Assembly (NCBI GenBank): GCA_009784935.1
Contig: WQXI01000001.1
Span: 90,382-154,381 of the forward strand
DNA: 64,000 nt
Direction of reading: 5' to 3'
Origin: Treponema sp.
GTDB taxonomy: Bacteria; Spirochaetota; Spirochaetia; Treponematales; Breznakiellaceae
Positions 16,769 through 25,090 of the stretch are shown here, piece after piece; position 1 is the stretch's first letter; every line of letters starts with the position of its first letter. The notes under the pieces were generated by a model. That model did not search any database. It was not told where the DNA came from and saw only the letters and a program-made list of their open reading frames with translations. The translations under genes were made by a program, and so were the position numbers.

Positions 16769-17959
16769 TTACCAAGTTTTAACAGCTTCTATAAAAGCAT
16801 TTAAGGAAGCCTTGATTATTTTCTCGTCAACGCAGTAGGCAAATCTAACCCACTTTGGTTTTCCAAATCCGCTGCCTGGCACTCCAAGTATAAGGTACTT
16901 TTTTAGATGTTCGATAAATTCTTTATCATCTGTTGAGCCGTTTTTTCCCTGCGGAACTTTACAGAACAAATAAAACGCGCCTTGCGGATTATTATATTCG
17001 ATTCCTGCAGCGTTAAGTACTTTTATAAACTCATCACGCCTTCTCGCGTATATAGAAACATCTATGCTTTCGTCTGTAAGCTGGCTTACGATTCTCTGCA
17101 TAAAAGCAGGAGCGTTTACAAAACCAAGTATCCTTGTAGAGTAAGCTAACGCGTTAATTAAATCATCTTTATCAGAAATGTCAGGGTTTACCGCGATAAA
17201 ACCAATACGTTCTCCCGGCAAAGAAAGGCTTTTTGAATATGAACTAACTACAATTGACTCTTTATAACAGCTTAAAACAGGCGGTACTTCGCAGTCATAA
17301 GCTATCTCTCTGTATGGTTCGTCAGAAACAATATAAGGAAGACGTCCTGTTTTTTTCCCTTGTTCATTTAAAATCGAAGCGAGATCATCAAGCTCACTTT
17401 TACTGTATATTTTTCCTGTCGGATTATTCGGAGAATTAATAATAACAGCAGCGGTTTTTTCGTTTAGAGCATTTTTTATTAAATCCAGATTAAGCGAAAA
17501 ATCTTCTTTAGTATCAACTTCTATAAGCTTAGCGCCATGGTTTGCTGTGTATGCTCTATACTCCATAAAATACGGACGGCTTACGATAACTTCATCGCCG
17601 GGATTGCAGATTGTTTTAAATACCGCGTTAAGTCCTCCGGCAGCGCCTGCCGCCATAACAACAAAAGAGCCGTCAACTTTTACATTTTGCTCTCGGCATA
17701 CTTTTTTTGCCAGAGCTTCTCTGACAAACGGGTATCCGCCGTTTGGCATATATCCGTGCGAACCTTTTTCATCTTCATTTGCTAATTTAACAAGTACATC
17801 ATGAAAAGCCTGCGGCGGATCAACATCAGGGTTTCCCAGCGAAAAATCAAAAACTTTATCAGCGCCATGCTGTTTTTTTAATTGAATCCCTTCTTCGAAC
17901 ATCTTACGAATCATCGATGCTGAAACTAACGCATTTTTTATTCCTTCTGCTATTGGCAT
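16769..17959 (-). CDS. Class I/II PLP-dependent aminotransferase
   Basis: The fold-type I signatures are present: SPNNPTG (about residue 176-182), VSDEPYRE and the PLP lysine Lys243 in SYSKSLSLPGERIG. The 396-residue length suits an aspartate- or alanine-type aminotransferase, but the substrate cannot be read from sequence. AGGAG precedes the ATG at 17959. The thrA gene sits upstream on the same strand with a palindromic repeat between, so a metabolic link to aspartate-family amino acids is possible but unproven. Confidence 0.85.
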   Translation of the reverse strand: MPIAEGIKNALVSASMIRKMFEEGIQLKKQHGADKVFDFSLGNPDVDPPQAFHDVLVKLANEDEKGSHGYMPNGGYPFVREALAKKVCREQNVKVDGSFVVMAAGAAGGLNAVFKTICNPGDEVIVSRPYFMEYRAYTANHGAKLIEVDTKEDFSLNLDLIKNALNEKTAAVIINSPNNPTGKIYSKSELDDLASILNEQGKKTGRLPYIVSDEPYREIAYDCEVPPVLSCYKESIVVSSYSKSLSLPGERIGFIAVNPDISDKDDLINALAYSTRILGFVNAPAFMQRIVSQLTDESIDVSIYARRRDEFIKVLNAAGIEYNNPQGAFYLFCKVPQGKNGSTDDKEFIEHLKKYLILGVPGSGFGKPKWVRFAYCVDEKIIKASLNAFIEAVKTW

Positions 17960-17984
17960 AATTTACTCCTAATAAAAAAAATAT

Positions 17985-18080
17985 AACCACGGAGTACACA
18001 GAGTAACACAGAGGAATAAAAACCATCTTCTCTTTCACTCCGTGAAACTCCAAGCAACTTTAGTTGCAGTTCTCTGTGGT
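17985..18080. repeat. Palindromic repeat (modules B and C) between the aminotransferase and thrA
   Basis: AACCACGGAGTACACAGAGT at 17985 faces GTTCTCTGTGGT at 18069-18080. A GCAACTTTAGTTGC hairpin lies at 18054-18067. It ends 14 nt before the thrA stop codon. Confidence 0.78.
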
Positions 18081-18094
18081 AAAAAAATCTTCTC

Positions 18095-20575
18095 CTAAAC
18101 AAGTGTTCGGGCGGTTCTTACGATGTCGGCAAAAATACCGCCTGCTGTTACCTGCGCTCCCGCTCCCGGTCCCTTTATAACCATCGGCAGTTTAGAATAA
18201 CGATTTGTAGTAATAACTACAATGTTATCACTGTCTGTTAATGAGCGGAAAGGACTTCCCTCTTCTTCTGCCCTCAGCGATAATTTTGCTTTTCCTTCTT
18301 CTATTACCGCAATATAGCGCAGGCGTTTTCCTTCTTTTTCTGCATTAGATCTTTTCTTTTCATAATCACTGTCAGAGTTTTCCAGTTCTTTAAAGAAAGC
18401 ATCGATATCTTTTGCTTTAAAACAAGCCTGAGGTAAAATTGGCTCTATATTAACATTCTTAAATTCAATATTTAAGCCGCATTCACGCGCAAGAATCAAA
18501 ACCTTTCGCGCCGCGTCCATAGCATTAAGATCATCCCGCGGATCCGGCTCTGTATAACCTTTTGCCTTTGCTTCTTTTACAAGAGCGGAAAAAGGAATCT
18601 TTCCGTCAAAGTTATTAAAGATAAAACTCAATGTGCCAGAAAGCACAGCTTCTATCCTTACTATTTTATCACCGGAAAGAAACAGATCGCGTAAAGATGA
18701 AATAACGGGGAGCCCTGCTCCTACAGTACATTCGTATAAATACGGAATACCGCGCGTTCTTGCATAAGAAGTAAGCCGTTTATAATAATCCAAAGAACCT
18801 GAGTTTGCTTTTTTATTAGGCGTAACAATCGGTATCGCATAATGCAGTATTTTTTCGTACAAGTTTGCTATATCTTCGCTTGCTGTACAGTCGCAAAAAC
18901 ATGAATTAGGAAGATTAAAAGACGCCATTTTTTCTATAAAGGCATTTGCTCCTTTTGCGCCGGGCTCAATTGCTTCTGTACCTTCTACTTTGCCTTGAGT
19001 CGTAAGCATCTTTTTTACTTTTAATGGATCAAGTCCATTAAGCGAAAAAATCATTTTATCATAATTTGCGGCGCCGATAAGATTTACTTTAATCATGTTG
19101 TCAGCAAGCTTTTGCTGATTTGCGGAAATTTGTTCGAGCAATGTGCCGCCGATAAGACCTGTGCCGACAAGAAAAAGATTAACTGATTTTTGCTGACTAA
19201 AAAAGAAAGCGTCATGAATCGCATTAAGAGCTTTTCCTTCGTCTGCAGAAGGAATAACAGCCGAGATATTTGCCTCTGATGAACCTTGAGCAATTGCCAC
19301 GATATTTATGCCGTTCCTTCCCAGCGCATGAAAAAATTTACCGGAAACACCCGTAGTACTTTTCATCGCAGAGCCGACAACTGCAATAACAGAAAGATTT
19401 TTTTCTATAATGGGCTTATCGATAGAGCCAAGCTGTATCTCATAAACAAATTCTTCTTTTAGAGCGGCTTCTGCTCCTGCCGCATCTTCCGGCAGTACTG
19501 CAAAACAAATTGAATACTCGGATGAACTCTGAGTAATGAGCATTACGCTGATACCTTTTTTAGAAAGCGCTCCGAAAACCCGCGCGGAAAAACCGGCGAC
19601 TCCTACCATACCGGCGCCTTGAATCCTTACAAGCGACGCATTACTTATCGAACTTATTCCCCTAATTGGAAATTTTCCCGGAGCGGGATTTGTCGTAATT
19701 TTTGTACCGCTTCCTTCGCTGTTAAAAGTATTGCGAATCGAAATAGGGATTCCTTTTTCGAACGCAGGTTTAACAGATGGCGGAAAAATTACTTTTGCGC
19801 CGAAATGCGAAATCTCCATTGCTTCTGTGTAGGATATTTCGTCTATATGAAAGGCGTTTTTTACCTGATTAGGATCGCAAGTCATAAGCCCGTCAACATC
19901 ACTCCAGATCTCGAGCTTTTTTGCTCCAAGAGCCGCAGCGAATAAAGCTGCTGTTAAATCAGAGCCGCCCCTTCCTAAGGTCGAAGTATGACCGCAGTTT
20001 GTTGAGCCGATAAATCCTGCAGCTACCTGCAATGTTTTCTTTCCTTTAAAAAACGCGCGGATATTTTCTTCTGTTTCTTTTTTAAGAATTTCGGCTCTGC
20101 CGAAATTTGAATCTGTTTTTATTATGTTTCTTGTATCGAGAAATTCTGCTTTTATGCCGTTAGCGCAAAGAATAGAAGTAAGTAAGTCAGCGCAGAGTAT
20201 CTCACCAAAACTCATAACCAGATCCAGCGTTCGTTTTGACAGTTCGCCCAAAAGCGATATTCCGTCTAGTACAAGAGATAATTGATTTATAGTTTTTTCA
20301 ATTTCTTTAACAGCGTTTTTTTTATCTGAGCCCTTTAAAAATAAAGAAGCGCATTCTGCATGACGGGTGTTTAGTTCATCTGTCTGTTTTTTGCAGGATT
20401 TCCCCTGAACAGCAGTGTTTGCAAGTTCGATAAGCGTATCAGTAACTCCGCAGAACGCAGAAACGACTACTACGGCAGTATTACCGTTGTGTTCCTTGTC
20501 TTTTAGAATGCGTGAAAAGCTTTCGATACCTTTTTGGCTTCCTACAGATGAGCCGCCGAATTTAAGTACTAACAT
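18095..20575 (-). CDS. thrA: Bifunctional aspartokinase / homoserine dehydrogenase
   Basis: The enzyme carries the first and third steps of the aspartate pathway to threonine and methionine. An aspartokinase domain (MLVLKFGGSSVGS, then LGRGGSDLTAALFAAALGA) occupies about residues 1-290, two ACT-type regulatory segments about 300-455, and a homoserine dehydrogenase domain about 465-826 (LFLVGTGLIGGTLLEQI for NAD(P), PNKKANSG, GYTEPDPRDDLNAMD). The 826-residue fusion is the ThrA/MetL arrangement; the gene symbol follows that layout. A GGGAG ribosome site precedes the ATG. Confidence 0.93.
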   Translation of the reverse strand: MLVLKFGGSSVGSQKGIESFSRILKDKEHNGNTAVVVVSAFCGVTDTLIELANTAVQGKSCKKQTDELNTRHAECASLFLKGSDKKNAVKEIEKTINQLSLVLDGISLLGELSKRTLDLVMSFGEILCADLLTSILCANGIKAEFLDTRNIIKTDSNFGRAEILKKETEENIRAFFKGKKTLQVAAGFIGSTNCGHTSTLGRGGSDLTAALFAAALGAKKLEIWSDVDGLMTCDPNQVKNAFHIDEISYTEAMEISHFGAKVIFPPSVKPAFEKGIPISIRNTFNSEGSGTKITTNPAPGKFPIRGISSISNASLVRIQGAGMVGVAGFSARVFGALSKKGISVMLITQSSSEYSICFAVLPEDAAGAEAALKEEFVYEIQLGSIDKPIIEKNLSVIAVVGSAMKSTTGVSGKFFHALGRNGINIVAIAQGSSEANISAVIPSADEGKALNAIHDAFFFSQQKSVNLFLVGTGLIGGTLLEQISANQQKLADNMIKVNLIGAANYDKMIFSLNGLDPLKVKKMLTTQGKVEGTEAIEPGAKGANAFIEKMASFNLPNSCFCDCTASEDIANLYEKILHYAIPIVTPNKKANSGSLDYYKRLTSYARTRGIPYLYECTVGAGLPVISSLRDLFLSGDKIVRIEAVLSGTLSFIFNNFDGKIPFSALVKEAKAKGYTEPDPRDDLNAMDAARKVLILARECGLNIEFKNVNIEPILPQACFKAKDIDAFFKELENSDSDYEKKRSNAEKEGKRLRYIAVIEEGKAKLSLRAEEEGSPFRSLTDSDNIVVITTNRYSKLPMVIKGPGAGAQVTAGGIFADIVRTARTLV

Positions 20576-20594
20576 AATTTTACTCCCATTGAAT

Positions 20595-20623
20595 ATTACA
20601 GAATTTTTTTATATTTTTATAGT
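20595..20623 (+). promoter_or_regulatory. Candidate promoter of the cysteine desulfurase gene; predicts a leaderless mRNA
   Basis: ATTACA (20595-20600), a 17-nt spacer and TATAGT (20618-20623). The ATG follows 7 nt later, at the expected start of transcription. There is no Shine-Dalgarno sequence. The -35 match is only four of six. Confidence 0.4.
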
Positions 20624-20630
20624 AGTAAGT

Positions 20631-21740
20631 ATGGAAAAACGCTTTTATTTTGACTGGGCGGCTTCCGCCTATAGAAATCCTTCTTCGCAGCACGCCGAAG
20701 GCAAGGCAGCCAAAGATGCTTTAGAACAAGCAAGAAACAGGTGCGCTAATATTTTAAACGTCTCTCCTCAAACCTTATATTTTACGTCTGGCGGGACAGA
20801 ATCCAACAGTATTGCCCTTTTTTCTAACCTGATGCGCCCAGGTAACGGCAGGATTTTATCATCCCTTGCTGAACACGCTTCTATAAGGGAAGCTATGGAA
20901 ACTCTCGTAAAAATTGGGAGATCTACTGGTAAAATAAACGTTGATTCTGCCGGCAGGGTTACGCCTCATTTATTATCCAAAGCTTTATCGCAATATAATG
21001 ATGTTAGATTTGTTTCTATTATGTCAGTAAATAATGAAACAGGCGCTATAACTGATATTTCATCTCTTACAGATATTTTACATAATTCAACTATCGGGAG
21101 CGCTCCTGTTCACTTTCATTGCGACCTTGTCCAAACTGCAGGAAAAATACCAATGGATATTTCTGCATGGGATATTGATTCTGCGTCTATCAGCGCGCAT
21201 AAAATATCAGGACCGCGCGGTATCGGACTTTTATATCTAAAAAAACCAATCGAAGTATTTTATTCAGGCGGCGGTCAGGAAAACGGCAAAAGGGGCGGCA
21301 CAGAAAATGTCGAAGGCGCTCTCGCTCTAGCGGACTGTCTCGAAATGTACGCTGACTCTAAAAGAGTGCAAGAGAATTACGCACAAGCAAAATCCCGCTG
21401 GACTAAATTATTGGAAACTCTAGTTTCTAATAAACGCTGTACGATTATCCCCAAAGAACGCACCGCCAGTGACGACACTTTTTCTCCGTATATTTTACAG
21501 GCAGCTTTTAAAGATATCCCGGGCGAAGTCATGGCGCGCGCTTTAGACGATCTTGGCTTTGCTGTTTCTACAGGTTCTGCCTGCTCTTCTTCCTCTCCGG
21601 AACGCCCAGTTCTTGCAGCGATGGGTGTAGAAGAAAGCTTAAGGATCGAAGGTATTCGTATCTCGCAGGGACATTCAACAACAGATGAGGATATCGAATT
21701 ATTATTAAATGCGATTGATCAAGTACTAAAATTTTTGTGA
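20631..21740 (+). CDS. Cysteine desulfurase (NifS/IscS type)
   Basis: The enzyme frees sulfur from cysteine for Fe-S clusters and thio-modified tRNA. The PLP lysine is Lys191 (SAHKISGPRG), TSGGTESNS is near residue 52, and the catalytic cysteine is Cys318 in STGSACSSSSPE. The N-terminus reads FDWAASAY where the family usually has YLDNAATT. The frame is open further upstream, but the ATG at 20631 fits the family N-terminus and a -10 box just before it. The length is 369 residues. A toxin-antitoxin pair inside a repeat follows. Confidence 0.88.
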   Translation: MEKRFYFDWAASAYRNPSSQHAEGKAAKDALEQARNRCANILNVSPQTLYFTSGGTESNSIALFSNLMRPGNGRILSSLAEHASIREAMETLVKIGRSTGKINVDSAGRVTPHLLSKALSQYNDVRFVSIMSVNNETGAITDISSLTDILHNSTIGSAPVHFHCDLVQTAGKIPMDISAWDIDSASISAHKISGPRGIGLLYLKKPIEVFYSGGGQENGKRGGTENVEGALALADCLEMYADSKRVQENYAQAKSRWTKLLETLVSNKRCTIIPKERTASDDTFSPYILQAAFKDIPGEVMARALDDLGFAVSTGSACSSSSPERPVLAAMGVEESLRIEGIRISQGHSTTDEDIELLLNAIDQVLKFL

Positions 21741-21760
21741 GAGATTTTTTGAAGAAGACT

Positions 21761-21810
21761 TTATCCACGGATTTACGCGGATGAAGACCTCACACGACGA
21801 CACAGAGATC
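21761..21810. repeat. Left arm (A-B) of the palindrome that brackets the toxin-antitoxin pair
   Basis: TTATCCACGGATTTACGCGG then ATGAAGACCTCACACGACGA and CACAGAGATC. The A module (21761-21785) is followed by a short B module (21786-21810). The inverted partner is at 22481-22543. In the continuous repeat at 32401 a short loop replaces the toxin-antitoxin genes. Confidence 0.78.
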
Positions 21811-21852
21811 TTTTCTCTTGTTTTTTTTACTTTTATATATTAAGATTACAAT

Positions 21853-22089
21853 ATGTACGATGAAAACCTTGACCGTATAACTCAAAATCCCGCTGTAATG
21901 GGTGGCAAGCCCTGCATTCGAGGCATGCGTGTTACGGTTGGAATGATTGTTGGACAAATAGGCGCTGGTATCGGAATTGATGAACTTCTTACTGATTATC
22001 CATACCTTGAACGTGAAGATATTTTTCAAGCATTACGGTATGCTGCTGCATTGTCTCAATGGCGTGAGGTTTCACTCGTAGAAGCATGA
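21853..22089 (+). CDS. DUF433 family antitoxin
   Basis: The 78-residue protein has the DUF433 pattern: RITQNPAVMGGKPCIRGMRV (residues 8-27), then TVGMIVGQIGAG and a C-terminal helix DIFQALRYAAALS. DUF433 proteins are helix-turn-helix partners, often antitoxins, of PIN-like DUF5615 proteins. It overlaps the next gene by an ATGA junction. The two genes lie between the arms of a palindromic repeat. No strong ribosome site precedes the ATG. Confidence 0.85.
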   Translation: MYDENLDRITQNPAVMGGKPCIRGMRVTVGMIVGQIGAGIGIDELLTDYPYLEREDIFQALRYAAALSQWREVSLVEA

Positions 22090-22451
22090 AAATTCTTATA
22101 GATATGAACCTTTCGCCAACATGGGCTGACTATCTAAGTGCAAATGGTATAAATGCAATTCACTGGTCATCTATTGGTTATGCTGATGTTCCTGACACTG
22201 AAATCATTTCGTATGCCAAAGAACATGATTTTTCCATTCTTACAAACGATCTTGATTTTGGCTTTATTCTTGCAATTACCCATGGTAAAAAACCAAGTGT
22301 TATACAAATAAGAAGCGAGATTCTTTCTCCTGATACAATTGGTGGTATAGTAGTTAGTGCTATTAAACAGCTCTATACCGAAATAAATGATGGTGCTCTT
22401 GTTACTATCGATCCACGCAAGACTCGTGTGACCTTGCTTCCTTTACAATAA
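22086..22451 (+). CDS. DUF5615 PIN-like nuclease toxin
   Basis: The 121-residue protein starts MKILIDMNLSPTWADYLSAN, with the conserved acidic residue Asp6, and has SILTNDLDFG, the second acidic pair of PIN-like folds. These proteins are predicted RNA-cleaving toxins paired with DUF433 antitoxins. Together with the preceding gene it forms a complete two-gene module. Toxicity is inferred from the family. The flanks are the two arms of a palindromic repeat. Confidence 0.85.
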   Translation: MKILIDMNLSPTWADYLSANGINAIHWSSIGYADVPDTEIISYAKEHDFSILTNDLDFGFILAITHGKKPSVIQIRSEILSPDTIGGIVVSAIKQLYTEINDGALVTIDPRKTRVTLLPLQ

Positions 22452-22480
22452 ATTCTCGCAGTCGATACCCCTCCCTTCTT

Positions 22481-22543
22481 CTCCGTGGTCTCTGCGTCGC
22501 TGTGCCTTTGTGTGAGTCTCTTTTCCGCGAAAATCCGCGGACC
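22481..22543. repeat. Right arm (B'-A') of the palindrome that brackets the toxin-antitoxin pair
   Basis: CTCCGTGGTCTCTGCGTCGC then TGTGCCTTTGTGTGAGTC (B', 22481-22518), followed by TTTTCCGCGAAAATCCGCGG (A'). The reverse complement of A' reads TCCGCGGATTTTCGCGGA, aligning with TCCACGGATTTACGCGGA in the left arm. The last base touches the stop codon of the next minus-strand gene. Confidence 0.78.
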
Positions 22544-23154
22544 TATTTTGAGTTAATCTTTATCTGCAGTGAGGCGCGTTCATTCTGGAGCACCATTAAA
22601 AGTTCTGGATCGTCAAATGGAACTACAAAACGGTATATTTCGTCATTTTCTTTTGTAAAAAAGATACGGTGATAAAAGACAGGATAGTTTTCTTCCTCCG
22701 GTAAAGCAGGAACAGATACAGCAATGTCCACAGCTCCGGTGTACGCTTTTTCATTTTTAACATTCTTTCTTAAAACAAGTATCGTACTGCCCTCGAATAT
22801 TGTCCCGTTAATTTCGATTTTGTTTCCTTCCAGTATATGAGTAGTATCAAAATACCCAAGTCTGGAAAGCATAAATACAGCGATACAAAGCAGTATGATT
22901 ACTATAAAAAGCAGTCTTCTTGGTTTATCAGCAATTAGTACGCCTAAAAAACCAAAGCGGCTGGTCTTTTTTTCTTTATAAAGATCCTGAACTTCTTTGG
23001 GAGCATTTTCGAGTCTTCTTTCGCGGCTGTAATGATAAACAATGCTGTCATCTCTTTCAATTTCTCTGTTAGAACTACTTAGACTATAATTCGTGTTTGG
23101 TCTCTTTTTAATATTATCGATTTCATTTTCGTTATCTTTATTTATATCACTCAA
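22543..23154 (-). CDS. Single-pass membrane protein of unknown function (203 aa)
   Basis: A charged N-terminal region is followed by one transmembrane helix (LLFIVIILLCIAVFMLSRLG, about residues 78-97) and a C-terminal beta-rich domain. The start is best placed at a TTG (23154): GGAGAAG lies at the right distance upstream and the TTG overlaps the stop of the preceding lipoprotein gene (TTGA), so translation is coupled. An upstream ATG at 23190 lacks a ribosome site. No family recognised. Confidence 0.65.
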   Translation of the reverse strand: MSDINKDNENEIDNIKKRPNTNYSLSSSNREIERDDSIVYHYSRERRLENAPKEVQDLYKEKKTSRFGFLGVLIADKPRRLLFIVIILLCIAVFMLSRLGYFDTTHILEGNKIEINGTIFEGSTILVLRKNVKNEKAYTGAVDIAVSVPALPEEENYPVFYHRIFFTKENDEIYRFVVPFDDPELLMVLQNERASLQIKINSK

Positions 23155-24350
23155 TGCGCTTCTCCGATAAATCTGTCGGTTCGCCACCAAACAAATTTTA
23201 CGCTAAAGTTATCTGCAAACATAGCAGACAGGATTCCTTCCGGTGAAAGAAAAAAGTCGTTATATCTGAGTTCGTCAATTGTAAAATGTATAAATCCCCT
23301 GCGCTGTTCGCGCGAATGAGTGTCAACAAACAACAGCGAATTTCCGTTTCCTGATTCTACAGGAAAATAAAGAAGCAGTTTTCCGTTTCGCGCGGCACCC
23401 ATTACCGAATAAAAAACTTTATTATGCCGGTTGTTCTCAAAAGTCTCGTAAAGTGGGATTTCTACAGAGCCGATATAAGAGCCGTTTTCTACATTAAGTG
23501 TCCAAATAACAGAACTAATAGGCTCGCTTCCTGTACGCGCGTTCGTCGATTGATCAAATGTATCTCGGCTGTAATTTACTTTCATATAGAGCCTTCTGGA
23601 ATCAGGAGAAACAGTAACGCTGTCTATATAAGCAAGAGCTTCCGGCCAGTCAGCAAGCGCAGGCACTTCTGACGAAGATATTTTTACGATATAAAGGTGC
23701 ATTCCTGATGAATTAAACCAATAAATTTCCCAGCCGTCAGGAACACGGCAAGTTACGGCGATTTCGTCTCTGATGGTAGAAGTCAGTCCAACAATTCTTG
23801 GGAAAGGACTGCCGCCGATTCCTTCTCTGCCAAGAAAATTAATGTAACGTCCGTTTTGATCAAAATGAAGTATTATACCGTCAAGCAACGCCCTTGTTTC
23901 TGTGTCGGAACGGTGATCCTGCAAAGGAAGCCTGTCTTCTACAAATATGTGTCTTCTGGAATCTACAGTTATCCAACCGGGTCCTTCCAGCGGATATGAA
24001 TATGCCCAGCGTGTTACCTGTTCGCTGCCTGTTATATTTGGTCTTAGAGTAATAGGCGGCGGATTTGTTTCTTCGTTATAAATCATAAATAATAAATTAC
24101 CGTACGAATTATAACGGACAATCTTGGCGCTGTTTCCGTCAGATATATAAAAGGAGCCGTCGCGCATTGTAAAACTGATACTCTTTATGCCTCTGTTTCC
24201 TTCAATGCTGTAAAGGGCAAGCTGATCTTCCATGGGACCGATTTCCAGCGAAAACCGGTCTTCTCTTTCTACAGACCCAATACCTGTATTTCTGCAGGAA
24301 AAAACGAGTAAAACTGTAATAATCAGCACTAAACCTTTCATTTTTGTCAT
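23151..24350 (-). CDS. Lipoprotein with beta-propeller-like sequence (399 aa)
   Basis: A short signal peptide ends in the lipobox VFSC. The mature protein has repeated strand patterns such as FYISDGNSAKIVRYNSYGNL and LDGIILHFDQNGRYINFLGR, in the style of NHL or six-bladed propeller repeats. It would be an outer-surface or periplasmic lipoprotein; no ligand can be inferred. The start may also be the second ATG (MKGLVL) three codons in. It is coupled to the membrane protein that follows. Confidence 0.7.
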   Translation of the reverse strand: MTKMKGLVLIITVLLVFSCRNTGIGSVEREDRFSLEIGPMEDQLALYSIEGNRGIKSISFTMRDGSFYISDGNSAKIVRYNSYGNLLFMIYNEETNPPPITLRPNITGSEQVTRWAYSYPLEGPGWITVDSRRHIFVEDRLPLQDHRSDTETRALLDGIILHFDQNGRYINFLGREGIGGSPFPRIVGLTSTIRDEIAVTCRVPDGWEIYWFNSSGMHLYIVKISSSEVPALADWPEALAYIDSVTVSPDSRRLYMKVNYSRDTFDQSTNARTGSEPISSVIWTLNVENGSYIGSVEIPLYETFENNRHNKVFYSVMGAARNGKLLLYFPVESGNGNSLLFVDTHSREQRRGFIHFTIDELRYNDFFLSPEGILSAMFADNFSVKFVWWRTDRFIGEAH

Positions 24351-24369
24351 ACTTTAAAATCTCTTTTTT

Positions 24370-24398
24370 TTGACATTTTGTCAATATCGCTATATACT
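24370..24398 (+). promoter_or_regulatory. Strong sigma-70 promoter before the tandem barrel genes; predicts a leaderless mRNA
   Basis: TTGACA (24370-24375), 17 nt and TATACT (24393-24398). The ATG at 24406 lies 7 nt beyond the -10 box, so the mRNA would begin at or next to the start codon. TTGACATTTTGTCAA (24370-24384) is also a palindrome and could be an operator. Confidence 0.65.
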
Positions 24399-24405
24399 GT
24401 AGTAT

Positions 24406-25089
24406 ATGAAGAAATATGTGTCTTTTTTCCTGCTTCTTTTTGCCTGTTCCTTGTGTTTTGGACAGCAGGCGGCACAGGCAGATGTTGATATGGAGTTTAC
24501 AACAGGATATTCTTTTTATTTTAGAAATGACGATTTTGGAAGAACTATTAACCACGGTATTCCGCTTGGAATGTCAACAATTATAACAATAGAAAGCGAA
24601 CAAATAATCAGCGTATCATCTTTAACTTTTATATTAATACCTGTTACTAATTTTGACGACTCAAACGGTAAAAGAACAATTTATAATGGAAACGGAAATT
24701 TTTTATATTCATTCGAAGCCTACTCCGGGTTTGTATTCCCGCTTATAAAAACCGAAAAACTTACCATGCCGCTTTCTATCGGGCTCAGAATTAATTTTAA
24801 CGGATTTTTTTATTCAGATGATGTTCCTCTGTATGGAAGCAGCTCAAGAGATGTTGATTACCTTTCGCTTGCTGTCGGCGTTGCATTTAATTTTGGAGTA
24901 AATTATTCCTTTAATGATACTTTTTATTTTACAGCAAAGCTGCATGGCGCTATTGATTTTTTAAGCATGTATTCACGTATTAACAAGTTCCCGGGTGAAA
25001 GCTGGGGATTTATGAGTGATAAAGCCGGCTTAATAACAGGATTCGAAATCCGCCCTCAAATCGGCATTGGCATGCGGATAGGAGGATAA
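24406..25089 (+). CDS. Predicted outer-membrane barrel protein, copy 1 of a tandem pair (227 aa)
   Basis: A signal peptide (MKKYVSFFLLLFACSLCFGQ) precedes an 8-12-strand barrel-like sequence with GYSFYF and NGNGNFLYSFEAYSGFVFPL. The pattern is shared with the next gene (VRHNIEFSSGYSFYT and NGIPFNFS versus NHGIPLGMS), so the two arose by duplication. The C-terminus (GIGMRIGG) lacks the terminal aromatic seen in the second copy. Function unknown. Confidence 0.7.
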   Translation: MKKYVSFFLLLFACSLCFGQQAAQADVDMEFTTGYSFYFRNDDFGRTINHGIPLGMSTIITIESEQIISVSSLTFILIPVTNFDDSNGKRTIYNGNGNFLYSFEAYSGFVFPLIKTEKLTMPLSIGLRINFNGFFYSDDVPLYGSSSRDVDYLSLAVGVAFNFGVNYSFNDTFYFTAKLHGAIDFLSMYSRINKFPGESWGFMSDKAGLITGFEIRPQIGIGMRIGG

Positions 25090-25090
25090 A

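Noticed and set aside
22481..22543. CRISPR array or IS element as an explanation for the repeats
   Set aside because: Copies are dispersed, not regularly spaced, have no unique spacers, and no transposase gene lies beside any of them.
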